Shown in pieces: positions 33,789 through 42,062 of a stretch of DNA of 64,000 nucleotides. A program made the position numbers and the translations under genes. The notes under the pieces were generated by a model. The model ran no database searches, had not been told where the DNA came from, and saw only the letters and a program-made list of their open reading frames with translations. The stretch covers positions 310,001 through 374,000 of the forward strand of contig NZ_VZDQ01000011.1 in assembly GCF_009602435.1 (NCBI RefSeq). Reading direction: 5' to 3'. The first letter of the stretch is position 1. Every line of letters begins with the position of its first letter. This DNA is from Sediminibacillus terrae. Its GTDB lineage: Bacteria > Bacillota > Bacilli > Bacillales > Amphibacillaceae.

Positions 33789-34598
33789 ATGGATCACCGA
33801 TTGTACTGGATTCCCCAACTGCTTTTGTTGCTTCCTTTCGCGGTCGCCGGCTTTGCCTATTTATTCGGAATCATACATACAACGAGACGCCAGCGGCCTT
33901 GGCCGGTATTTCGGACATGTTTCTGGTTTGCAGGTTCCGTTTTTGCCATAATCTCTGTTGCCGGACCAATAGCAATCCTAGCGCATGATAGCTTTTTCTT
34001 TCATATGCTCGGACACTTATTGCTGGGAATGCTCGCTCCATTATTGATGGTACTTGGAGCTCCTGTGACGCTGTTACTCCGCGCCTTGTCTGTAGCCAAT
34101 GCCAAGAGGGTCTCACGATTTTTAAGAAGCCGCCCATTTTCGTTGCTGAGCGATCCATCATTTGCCGGTATCTTAAACATCGGCGGTTTGTGGGTATTAT
34201 ACACAACAGGATTGTACCAAGCGATGCATCACAGTATCTTTTTACATGTCTTTATTCATTTGCATGTTTTTATTGCGGGATATGTATTCACCGCTGCCAT
34301 GGTGTACATCGATCCGACTCCACACCGTGCGGGTTACCGTTACCGTGCTAGTATCCTGTTACTGGCGCTGGCAGGGCATGCCATCCTGGCCAAATATCTT
34401 TACGCGCACCCTCCTGCACAAGTTCATGTAGCGGATGCAGAAGCCGGGAGCATGCTGATGTATTATGGTGGAGATTTAATTGACGCCTTCCTCATTTTTC
34501 TTGTCTGCCTGCAATGGTATAAAGCCGCCCGGCCATCGGTCCTGCATACCAGCCATCATGCATCCCGAGGAGTCAAGAAACAGCCAACCTCCAGTTGA
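33789..34598 (+). CDS. cytochrome c oxidase assembly protein, CtaG_Cox (caa3-type) family
   Basis: A 269-residue protein with about seven membrane helices. SFFFHMLGHLLLGMLAPLL and LHVFIHLHVFIAGY carry the conserved His residues of the caa3_CtaG family. These proteins help build the copper centre of cytochrome caa3 oxidase. The start ATG is twelve bases after GGAGG, so it may be coupled to the DUF2243 gene. No oxidase subunit gene is nearby. Confidence 0.9.
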   Translation: MDHRLYWIPQLLLLLPFAVAGFAYLFGIIHTTRRQRPWPVFRTCFWFAGSVFAIISVAGPIAILAHDSFFFHMLGHLLLGMLAPLLMVLGAPVTLLLRALSVANAKRVSRFLRSRPFSLLSDPSFAGILNIGGLWVLYTTGLYQAMHHSIFLHVFIHLHVFIAGYVFTAAMVYIDPTPHRAGYRYRASILLLALAGHAILAKYLYAHPPAQVHVADAEAGSMLMYYGGDLIDAFLIFLVCLQWYKAARPSVLHTSHHASRGVKKQPTSS

Positions 34599-34620
34599 TA
34601 TCCCAGAGGTTGGCTGTTTC
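34578..34620. terminator. bidirectional terminator between ctaG-like and sugar-porter genes
   Basis: AAACAGCCAACCTC / GAGGTTGGCTGTTT stem of 14 bp between the two converging genes; A-rich and T-rich flanks. Confidence 0.85.
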
Positions 34621-34656
34621 AACGAGCACTGCATACTCTATCCGAAACCGGATGGA

Positions 34657-36054
34657 TTATGCTGAATGCTTCCTGCTTCTAACCAATATCGATTCCAGTT
34701 CTTCCAAAGAACGCCCTTTGGTTTCGGGGACCATTTTCCAAACAAACAATGCAGAGAGGACACTCATCAGCCCATAGAAAGAATAAGTCAAACCACCGCT
34801 GAATTCCATCATCGATGGATAAGTAGAAGATATAAAATAGTTAGCTGCCCACTGTGCTGCCACGGCAATCGCAACTGCCTGGCCGCGGATTTTGTTCGGG
34901 AAAATTTCCGCAATCAGCACCCAGACAATCGGACCCCATGACATCATAAAGGAAGCAGTATAAATAATGATGAAAATCAAGGTTCCGATGCCGATCGCAT
35001 CAGAAAATGCCATGCCAGCTACCCCGAACATTCCCACAGCCATACCGATTGAGCCGATAATCAGCAGTGGTTTACGACCGAATTTATCAACTGTGAAGAT
35101 GGCAATGAGGGTAAACACGACATTGACCAGTCCCATAATGATTGTCTGGAACATGGATGCATCCCGGGCAGCTCCCATGCTTTCAAATATTCGAGGAGCA
35201 TAATAAAGCGCCACGTTTATGCCGACAAATTGTTGAAAAACGGATAACAAGATACCGATTACAATTATTCTCTTGCCAAACGCCAACAGTTTTGCCTTTT
35301 TTTCATCGAAGGATTTTTCAATTTCAAACATCGTGGCTTTCGCCATCGTTTTGTCGTAGATTTTGTTGAGTATTTCCCTCGCCTTTTCATTTTTCTGTTT
35401 GGAGACAAGATATCTCGGTGTTTCCGGCACAAAGAAGAGTAAAAAAAGAAACAACGCTGCCGGTATTGCCTCTGATAAGAACATATAGCGCCAACCGGTT
35501 TCATTTACCCATGCGACAGACTGTCCCCTGGCTATACCCCAGTTTACGAAATAGACGACCAGCATGCCGAATATAATAGCGAACTGATTCAGCGAAACCA
35601 GACTGCCTCTCGTTTCGGGAGGTGCAATTTCTCCGATATACATCGGTGACACCGCAGAAGCAAGGCCCACACCGATTCCCCCTATTATCCGATAGAGATT
35701 GAAGGTCACCAACAAAGCAAGCGTAGGTTCACCTTTTGTAAAAAATAGAAACTCGGGAAATGCGGAACCAAGCGCGGAAACAAGGAATAACACGGCAGCC
35801 AGCACGAGCGAATACTTCCGGCCAAGCCTGGAAGCCAAATAACCAGACAGAAGACCGCCGATGATACATCCAATCAGGGCACTCGAAACGGTTATACCGT
35901 GTACTAGCGCGCTGAGGTCGAGATTATCGGCAAAATAAGCCTGCAATGCTCCCTCTGCACCGGAAATCACGGCAGTATCGTAGCCGAATAACAATCCACC
36001 AAGTGTCGCTACCAGGGTTACAAGAATGATATAAAACTGTTTATGATTTTTCAT
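34657..36054 (-). CDS. MFS sugar porter, probably a xylose/pentose:H+ symporter
   Basis: A 12-helix major facilitator of 465 residues in the sugar-porter family (XylE, AraE, IolT). Signature motifs: GGLLFGYDTAVISG near residue 20, LGRKYS loop, RIIGGIGVGLAS, PETPRYL, PETKGRSLEELE near the end. Upstream on its strand are a cre-like site (36102-36115) and a perfect XylR-type palindrome (36139-36165), which point to xylose as inducer and catabolite repression by CcpA. No xylA, xylB or xylR lies in the window, so the gene is apart from the main xylose genes. Confidence 0.92.
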   Translation of the reverse strand: MKNHKQFYIILVTLVATLGGLLFGYDTAVISGAEGALQAYFADNLDLSALVHGITVSSALIGCIIGGLLSGYLASRLGRKYSLVLAAVLFLVSALGSAFPEFLFFTKGEPTLALLVTFNLYRIIGGIGVGLASAVSPMYIGEIAPPETRGSLVSLNQFAIIFGMLVVYFVNWGIARGQSVAWVNETGWRYMFLSEAIPAALFLFLLFFVPETPRYLVSKQKNEKAREILNKIYDKTMAKATMFEIEKSFDEKKAKLLAFGKRIIVIGILLSVFQQFVGINVALYYAPRIFESMGAARDASMFQTIIMGLVNVVFTLIAIFTVDKFGRKPLLIIGSIGMAVGMFGVAGMAFSDAIGIGTLIFIIIYTASFMMSWGPIVWVLIAEIFPNKIRGQAVAIAVAAQWAANYFISSTYPSMMEFSGGLTYSFYGLMSVLSALFVWKMVPETKGRSLEELESILVRSRKHSA

Positions 36055-36101
36055 TTACCGCCGGAAAGTATCGAACACTCTCCGTCTACACCCCTTTCAA
36101 C

Positions 36102-36115
36102 TGTAATCGCTTTCT
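36102..36115. promoter_or_regulatory. cre-like site (CcpA)
   Basis: On the minus strand AGAAAGCGATTACA matches the catabolite-responsive element TGWAANCGNTNWCA at all but the first position. It is about 50 bases upstream of the sugar porter start. Confidence 0.65.
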
Positions 36116-36138
36116 CAGGGATATTTTATCAATCACTT

Positions 36139-36165
36139 CTTAGTTTGTCCAGTAAACAAACTAAG
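36139..36165. promoter_or_regulatory. XylR-type operator
   Basis: CTTAGTTTGT (36139-36148), seven-base spacer, ACAAACTAAG (36156-36165): a perfect palindrome. It resembles the xyl operators of Bacillus and Lactobacillus (TTAGTTTGT-N7-ACAAACTAA). It lies about 85-111 bases before the sugar porter and directly at the end of the methyltransferase gene region. Confidence 0.8.
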
Positions 36166-36182
36166 TAAAAAGACTCATTCTT

Positions 36183-36971
36183 TTATCCTTTCAAAGCTTT
36201 TATGAGGCTCGCCTCCGCTTGAAAGCTGGAAACCGCCCCTTTTTCCTCAGTGATGCGGAATTTCTGCCTGATATCCATGGGAGCCTTAAGCATTTCCTTC
36301 GATAAGGTGTGTTTTTCTTTATCGGGCAAATCCATTGTTTTACACCACTTTTCAAACTGAAATTGCTTGGGGAATCGATATAGTTCTTCCAAATCAAACC
36401 CTTGTTCTTCGATCAACTGCAGCCATTCCGACTTTTTCCAGGCACGTTGGTGACTATAATCTCGGCGTTTTTCTATTTTGTTATAAAAGTGGTCCATTCG
36501 TTCGGATTCGGGTGCTGTATTGTCGATGAGGATAAATGCGCCGTTCCTTTTCAGCACCCGGTAGGTTTCATGAATAAACGCCCCTACATTTGAAAAATGG
36601 TGGGCTGCAATTCTGCAGACAGCAATGTCAAAGGATTCATTTTTAAATGACAGCTGTTCAGCGTCTGCTTCCATAAATTCTACGTTTCTATGCCCGTTTT
36701 TCTCTATAAACATCCTGGAAACAGCCAGGATTTCCGTGGTCAAATCGACGGCGGTCACTTTTTTAACAAGAGGAGCCAGTGCATTTGCCACATGTCCTCC
36801 ACCTGTTGCAATATCCAATACGTTCTCTTCACCTGTCCAATCGATGATTGCTTTCAATTTTTCCAAGTCTTGGCCATGGGCATGGATTGTGCTTGTTATA
36901 TAATTGGCTGCATTTTTTCCAAATTGCGCCTGAACATCCGCTTTCGATTGATTCTCTCGGTTCATCGACAT
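36183..36971 (-). CDS. class I SAM-dependent methyltransferase (UbiE/YcgJ-like)
   Basis: A soluble methyltransferase of 262 residues. Motif I is VLDIATGGGHVANAL, followed by VTAVDLTTEIL, MEADAEQLSFKNESFD and ILIDNTAPES, the order of the Methyltransf_11 fold. The substrate is unknown; YcgJ-type enzymes act on small molecules or quinones. ATG at 36971, or the in-frame ATG two codons later, which has a better distance from AAAGGG. It follows the MFS transporter gene by 72 bases on the same strand and could be co-transcribed. Confidence 0.85.
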   Translation of the reverse strand: MSMNRENQSKADVQAQFGKNAANYITSTIHAHGQDLEKLKAIIDWTGEENVLDIATGGGHVANALAPLVKKVTAVDLTTEILAVSRMFIEKNGHRNVEFMEADAEQLSFKNESFDIAVCRIAAHHFSNVGAFIHETYRVLKRNGAFILIDNTAPESERMDHFYNKIEKRRDYSHQRAWKKSEWLQLIEEQGFDLEELYRFPKQFQFEKWCKTMDLPDKEKHTLSKEMLKAPMDIRQKFRITEEKGAVSSFQAEASLIKALKG

Positions 36972-37043
36972 GATCCCTTTCTTGATTAGATTTTCCGTCC
37001 CATTCCTTCTTTCTAGATTTTCCTCTTGAATCCCTTCTGTGTA

Positions 37044-38297
37044 TCAGCTGTTAATATCAAAACTACTGCCACCCCTCACATATGCGACCAACCAGCAAAA
37101 GCCACCTACGAAAAAAATATAACCAGCCATTGTGTAAACAAGCGCTATACTCGTCAAATCCAGCAATAGGAATGAAATCAGCGGCCCCAAAGCTGCACCT
37201 ACATCGACAACGATGGTATAAGCCGTCATCATTTTCACCCGATCAGTCTTCGCTGCTGTACTGGCGGCCAATGTGTCGGAAGTCGTGACAAACGCTGTTG
37301 AAATCAGCTGGAACACCAATAATGCTGGTAACAGAATGGCCAGCGAAGCAGCGTTTCCGAGCAGGATAAAAATCATCCCGCCGGAAAACAGTACAATCAA
37401 CAACGACCGAACCATACCCCGGTGAGTCGTTAGCGTTTTCCCGATCAATGGAGCGACAAATGGATCCCATCCCCAGCGTACTGCCTGTATGACACCGGCA
37501 ATAGTTGCCGCTCCAACAGCAAATCCGCCTGCAGACCAGTTATTCGGTATATTCCCAGCGATTAATTGACTGAGCGTCGATGCGAATAAACCAAATACAA
37601 GGATGCCAACAGCCCCTCCGGTACCAAGCACAAACCAAGTGTGGACAGATTTCCATTTCCATGCCGCTGTCTGTGCTCCTGGCTCGGAAGTACTTTCTTG
37701 ATGATGGACTGGTATGAATCGGTACACTGCCGGAATTGCTAATAGACCGACAAATGCAAACAAGCTGGAAGTAAACAGGAAGGAAGTTTGATCAATCAGC
37801 ATGCCGCCAACAAGCATCCCGGTCAATCCTCCAATCCCCCATAATCCATTATACAGGCCGACATACTGACCACGATTCCTGTCATTCGATGCCTCAATCA
37901 CGGACAGATAACCGCCGAGACGAAGAAGGGACCAGGCAACCCCCCATATGGCACGCATAAGCAGAAGCAACCAAAAATCCTTAAGCCATCCATATGAAGC
38001 TGTCGTAAACACGGCCAGGATTACTGCAATCATGATACCGGTACGTCGGTGAAAATGTTTATAAAACAAACCTATTAGAGGATTGACCGGCAGTCGGATA
38101 AAACGATTCACCGACAAAAGCATCCCTACTTGCCAGAGGGAATCAATTCCGGCTTCCTTCCAATAGATCGGCAGTGCGATCAACAGCATGGAATCCCCCA
38201 GAACTGCTGCTGCTGTGATTAAAGCTATTCCAATAATACGTTTCTTTCCAAAATCGATCGTCCCACCAGTTTCTTTCTTCTTGCATTCATTTTTCAT
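37044..38297 (-). CDS. MFS transporter
   Basis: A 417-residue, 12-helix major facilitator. Features: IALPIYWKEAGIDSLWQVGM, NPLIGLFYKHFHRRTG (motif A-like), YLSVIEASNDRNRGQYVGLY in the fourth to fifth helix region, and a second half with the same order. It faces the SgrR-type regulator gene across 98 bases, and such pairs usually work together, with the regulator sensing the compound that the transporter exports or imports. ATG follows AAGGAGGGGG. Substrate unknown; a sugar or drug efflux role is possible. Confidence 0.85.
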   Translation of the reverse strand: MKNECKKKETGGTIDFGKKRIIGIALITAAAVLGDSMLLIALPIYWKEAGIDSLWQVGMLLSVNRFIRLPVNPLIGLFYKHFHRRTGIMIAVILAVFTTASYGWLKDFWLLLLMRAIWGVAWSLLRLGGYLSVIEASNDRNRGQYVGLYNGLWGIGGLTGMLVGGMLIDQTSFLFTSSLFAFVGLLAIPAVYRFIPVHHQESTSEPGAQTAAWKWKSVHTWFVLGTGGAVGILVFGLFASTLSQLIAGNIPNNWSAGGFAVGAATIAGVIQAVRWGWDPFVAPLIGKTLTTHRGMVRSLLIVLFSGGMIFILLGNAASLAILLPALLVFQLISTAFVTTSDTLAASTAAKTDRVKMMTAYTIVVDVGAALGPLISFLLLDLTSIALVYTMAGYIFFVGGFCWLVAYVRGGSSFDINS

Positions 38298-38395
38298 AAA
38301 ATCTCCCCCTCCTTAAAGTCTACCTGCTGAAAAGAGGAAAAAAAGTGTATAATCAAACCATATAAATTTCCCCTTTTTCCATGAGAGGTGACAAA

Positions 38396-40183
38396 GTGAG
38401 ATTATTGGAACACTATCAACGTTTATCCGGGATATTATCCGAACATGAAAAGGCTCATTCCATAACCATCAGCGAGCTCGCCAAAAACTTATCCTGCACA
38501 GAACGGAATGCAAAATTGATCGTCCACCGCTTGCAGCAGGCTGGCTGGATCATATGGAAGCCGGGCAGAGGGAGAGGGAACACTTCCTCTATTCAGCTAA
38601 TAGCCGATCCTGAAGACTTGATACTAGCAGAAGCAAAAGCTCGCAGTTCGGTTTCGGCGGAAGAAGGAATCCGCTATTTACAAGCGTTATCAGTAAGCAG
38701 GTATACGCAACAACGATTTATCGACTGGCTGTTTTTCACCTCTGATAGAGGGAAGGCCCGACAAAGCGAAACAATCGACCGGATTCAATTCCCGTCTTAC
38801 CGGCCATTGCCAAAGTTGGACCCTTTACTTGTCCATCGCCGCTCGGAAAACCATATCATGCGGCATATATACAGCCGACTGGTCCGTTATGACAAAAAAA
38901 CTGAAAAGCATGTACCAGAGCTGGCTCATTCCTGGTCCCACCATGCCAACTATACCGTGTGGATTTTTCAATTAAGAAAAGGGGTTCTTTTTCACGATGA
39001 AAATGAAATGACCGCAGAGGATGTATGTTACAGCTTTCTTCGCCATAAGGCGGCATACTCAGCCTATCACTGGATGGTCGATAATCTGGAAGAAACGGTG
39101 GCACTTCACCTTTACACCGTACAGTTTACCTTTCAAAAACCGATGCCACATTTTTTACATCTTGCTGCAAGCATGGGCGGCAGCATAGTACCTGCTCCCG
39201 GCCCCCATCCTGGTCCGCCAATCGGGACAGGGCCGTTTCAGGTAATGGAAAATACAGAAACACAACTGCACCTCCGTGCCTTTGAACGTTACTTCGGGAC
39301 ACGGCCCTTCCTGGATGAAATCATCATGTATTTTTTCCCTGATCTGTATGACAACCAAGCCGGTGATGTTATAGAAAGTGAACGAATCAATTTTTATCAA
39401 TATCCATACTCGTCTAGTTCAACGGCGAACTTCCGGCAAACAACATCGGTCGATCAAGGCAGCAAACTGTTGTCCTTGAATGGCAGACGAGGGAAGCTGG
39501 CCGCTGACTCATTATTGCGTAAAGCTATTTTCCAATTGTTACAACCAGAAAAGTTAATCAAACAGCTGCAGGGAAATCGGCATTTGCCAGCCTACAGGCT
39601 ATCACGCGATACAGAGAACGCCACCGAGTCATCCAAGCGGAATTTCTCTTTGGGAAAAGCACTGCTCGATGCTAGTACCTATCAAGGGGAAAAACTTCAT
39701 TTGTATAGTTATACGGGGGCCGGGAACGAATTGGATGGCAGATGGATACAGCAACAATTGACAAAAGCAGGTGTGGAAGTGGCCTTGCATTTTCTTCCCT
39801 ACGAGAAACTTATAGGGCAGAACCTAGATGAAGCGGACCTGTTGCTGGGAGAACAGCTTGCCGACGAGAGCCGACTTCTGGCTTATTTGACTTGTTTTAT
39901 TGGAACACACAGCTTACCAGCCCGTCACCTCCCTGAATATAGTCGAAGAAGAATACGACAGATTATGGCTGAAAGTCTTTCTGAAAGGGAATATGTTCAC
40001 CGATTACAACAAGAAGAAGCTGCATTATGCAAGCACCACCATTTCCTTTTTTTATACCGGTTGAAGCAGTTTGCCATCTATCCGGAAAACATAGAAAACA
40101 TTCACCTAAATGCACTCGGATGGGTTGATTACACACAACTCTGGTTTAATCCCTTGATCGGCACGAAAGGAGCTCAAGAATGA
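38396..40183 (+). CDS. SgrR-type transcriptional regulator with substrate-binding-protein domain
   Basis: About 595 residues. Residues 1-110 form the SgrR_N winged helix (SITISELAKNLSCTERNAKL); 150-590 resemble an ABC oligopeptide/solute-binding protein (SBP_bac_5: YDKKTEKHVPELAHSW, EMTAEDVCYSFLRHK). There is no signal peptide, so it is a cytoplasmic sensor as in E. coli SgrR, which responds to sugar-phosphate stress. GTG at 38396 follows GAGGTG by about six bases; ATG at 38381 is possible. The stop overlaps the next gene's ATG (ATGA), so it is coupled to the phosphotransferase. It is divergent from an MFS gene. Confidence 0.88.
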   Translation: MRLLEHYQRLSGILSEHEKAHSITISELAKNLSCTERNAKLIVHRLQQAGWIIWKPGRGRGNTSSIQLIADPEDLILAEAKARSSVSAEEGIRYLQALSVSRYTQQRFIDWLFFTSDRGKARQSETIDRIQFPSYRPLPKLDPLLVHRRSENHIMRHIYSRLVRYDKKTEKHVPELAHSWSHHANYTVWIFQLRKGVLFHDENEMTAEDVCYSFLRHKAAYSAYHWMVDNLEETVALHLYTVQFTFQKPMPHFLHLAASMGGSIVPAPGPHPGPPIGTGPFQVMENTETQLHLRAFERYFGTRPFLDEIIMYFFPDLYDNQAGDVIESERINFYQYPYSSSSTANFRQTTSVDQGSKLLSLNGRRGKLAADSLLRKAIFQLLQPEKLIKQLQGNRHLPAYRLSRDTENATESSKRNFSLGKALLDASTYQGEKLHLYSYTGAGNELDGRWIQQQLTKAGVEVALHFLPYEKLIGQNLDEADLLLGEQLADESRLLAYLTCFIGTHSLPARHLPEYSRRRIRQIMAESLSEREYVHRLQQEEAALCKHHHFLFLYRLKQFAIYPENIENIHLNALGWVDYTQLWFNPLIGTKGAQE

Positions 40184-41094
40184 ATGAACAGACAATACTC
40201 TCAATCATTAGTCACCATTTCCCTGCTTTGACTATTGAAACAACCAACTTCAATCATACAGGCTGGGATCATGACATCCTCATTCTTAATAATGAACTTG
40301 TCTTCCGGTTTCCCAAGAATCACGACGTTCACCGCCATACGGAACGAGAAATCGCCCTATTGCAAGCAATCAAGCAAGCGAGACCGCCATTACAGATTCC
40401 CAACTGTCAGACGCTTCAGGATATCCATGGCAGAACTATCGCTATATATTACCCACTTATCGAGGGAGAGGCTCTGACATGTCATCAACATGCTGCACTA
40501 CTTTCTAATCAACACAACGCAAAGCTGCTTGGCGAATTTCTGAGTAAGCTGCACCAGCTTCCAGTCAAGCAGGTTGACAGTCCCCTTTTTACTATTCATA
40601 CACCGGATTATTGGGAGGAGTTGTTTGTTTCGGTCGAAAAGTATATCCTTCCTAATTTGACTGAAGAAGAGGCCGATATGGTGTCTAGATTTTTTCGTTC
40701 CTTTTTTCCAGGAATAGAACAACAACCAATCCAAAAGACTTGGATTCACGGCGATTTATCTGCCAATAACATTATTTTCGACAAGGAATCAAAATTGGTA
40801 AACGGTATCATCGATTTCACTGATTCCCAATACGGGGATCCAGCCTTTGATTTTGCCGGATTTTATTGGGATCTCGGACCGGACTTCACCCGCCAAATCC
40901 TGCAGCATTATCAAGGGAAAGAACCTGTGGCAAAGCTTTTTGAGCGTGTCCGGAATTTTTATGGGCTTCAGCCCGTCTTCCATGAATTGCTATATCAATT
41001 AAAACGAGGACAGCCGGTGAATTGGACGACTGCCCTGGAAAAATTCAAACGGTTAAAAGAAACAAAAGATATTGCAGATCAGTCGATGGATTAG
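40180..41094 (+). CDS. APH-type phosphotransferase
   Basis: A 304-residue kinase of the aminoglycoside phosphotransferase (choline kinase-like) fold. The catalytic loop is TWIHGDLSANNIIFD and the metal-binding motif is IIDFTDSQYGDPAFDF; the N-terminal lobe has LVFRFPK. Members phosphorylate antibiotics, choline, sugars or amino alcohols; the nearest group seems to be small-molecule kinases, and resistance cannot be claimed. Translationally coupled to the SgrR-type gene by ATGA, and its last four bases overlap the opposite-strand kinase gene. Confidence 0.88.
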   Translation: MNEQTILSIISHHFPALTIETTNFNHTGWDHDILILNNELVFRFPKNHDVHRHTEREIALLQAIKQARPPLQIPNCQTLQDIHGRTIAIYYPLIEGEALTCHQHAALLSNQHNAKLLGEFLSKLHQLPVKQVDSPLFTIHTPDYWEELFVSVEKYILPNLTEEEADMVSRFFRSFFPGIEQQPIQKTWIHGDLSANNIIFDKESKLVNGIIDFTDSQYGDPAFDFAGFYWDLGPDFTRQILQHYQGKEPVAKLFERVRNFYGLQPVFHELLYQLKRGQPVNWTTALEKFKRLKETKDIADQSMD

Positions 41095-42062
41095 CTTATC
41101 TCTGTTTCATGGATTTCATGATTGTAGTAGTTTTGATGAAGCTGTCGGAAAGCAGCAATCGCCCGGTAAAAAGGACGGTAATAATTGCCATTTGCCTCCA
41201 CCGTCCAGCAAGTGGCCAACACGCTGTGGCAAAATCCCCATAATACAAAACGATGCTTATCGAGGTGCAGGATTTCCGAGAAAATTTGTATCCTTTTGTC
41301 GATGACAGAAACAGGATCATCGTCCGGCAGCTTGTTTAATAAATATTGTATTAAGTCGTACTCCCTTTCTCCGATTAAACCTTTTGGATCGATCACTTTC
41401 CATTTCTTTTCTTCATGCAGAAGGACATTGTAATGATGGAAATCACCGTGCAAAAGCCATTGTTTTTTCCCTGTACTGTGTAAGCGGTGAAAAACCTGCT
41501 GTGCCTCCAGCAATGTCGATCGGCTAACCGGTCCGCATCCAGATGGATGATTGGCAACAACCTTTGTCAAAGATGCCTCCCGGTCTTCCGTGGTAGGGAG
41601 CACCGTTCCTTTCGAAAATTCTCTTGTCATCTGTCCGAAAACCTTTGCGGCAATTCGGCAAGCTTTATCCTCTTCTACTATCTCGGCGAGCATTTCCCCT
41701 GGCTCTATTCGCTCTAAAAGAAGAGCACCCAACTCCACGTCGAAGTCGAGCAAACTCACCATCGACGAGGAGGCCAACTGCTGAAGAGCTTCCAATTCGC
41801 TAGCAAATTCTTTACCGGGTAAGGATATTTTCACCACCATTTTCTCGCCATCCCTTCCAACTGCCGGAGCCACATAGTTGAACGAGAGCTGGAATGGTTC
41901 TTCCATTGTCACTTGCCAATTCTGCTCACATTGTTTGATGACCTCCGGCAGTCTTTCCAGCCACGCTTCGCCTTCCTGTTTAAAGTGATGCTTGACATTT
42001 TTGACGAATTCCTCCTGCATGGGCGCCCTTTCTGATTTATTTTCAAACATGGATGCCGGCAC
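41091..42062 (-). CDS. APH(6)/hydroxyurea-type phosphotransferase
   Basis: A 323-residue kinase resembling the streptomycin 6-kinase/hydroxyurea resistance family (PF04655 type). The N-terminal part has the sequence EKMVVKISLPG, and the catalytic loop WLLHGDFHHYNVLLHEEKKW is followed by VIDPKGLIGEREYDL. Whether it confers resistance cannot be judged; chromosomal homologues are common in bacilli. It overlaps the 5'-nucleotidase gene by 20 bases on the same strand and converges with the other kinase, sharing four bases. Confidence 0.85.
   Translation of the reverse strand: MPASMFENKSERAPMQEEFVKNVKHHFKQEGEAWLERLPEVIKQCEQNWQVTMEEPFQLSFNYVAPAVGRDGEKMVVKISLPGKEFASELEALQQLASSSMVSLLDFDVELGALLLERIEPGEMLAEIVEEDKACRIAAKVFGQMTREFSKGTVLPTTEDREASLTKVVANHPSGCGPVSRSTLLEAQQVFHRLHSTGKKQWLLHGDFHHYNVLLHEEKKWKVIDPKGLIGEREYDLIQYLLNKLPDDDPVSVIDKRIQIFSEILHLDKHRFVLWGFCHSVLATCWTVEANGNYYRPFYRAIAAFRQLHQNYYNHEIHETEIS

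Noticed and set aside
40180-42062. Antibiotic resistance island
   Set aside because: APH-fold kinases are common in bacilli with other roles; no mobile element or resistance context is seen.
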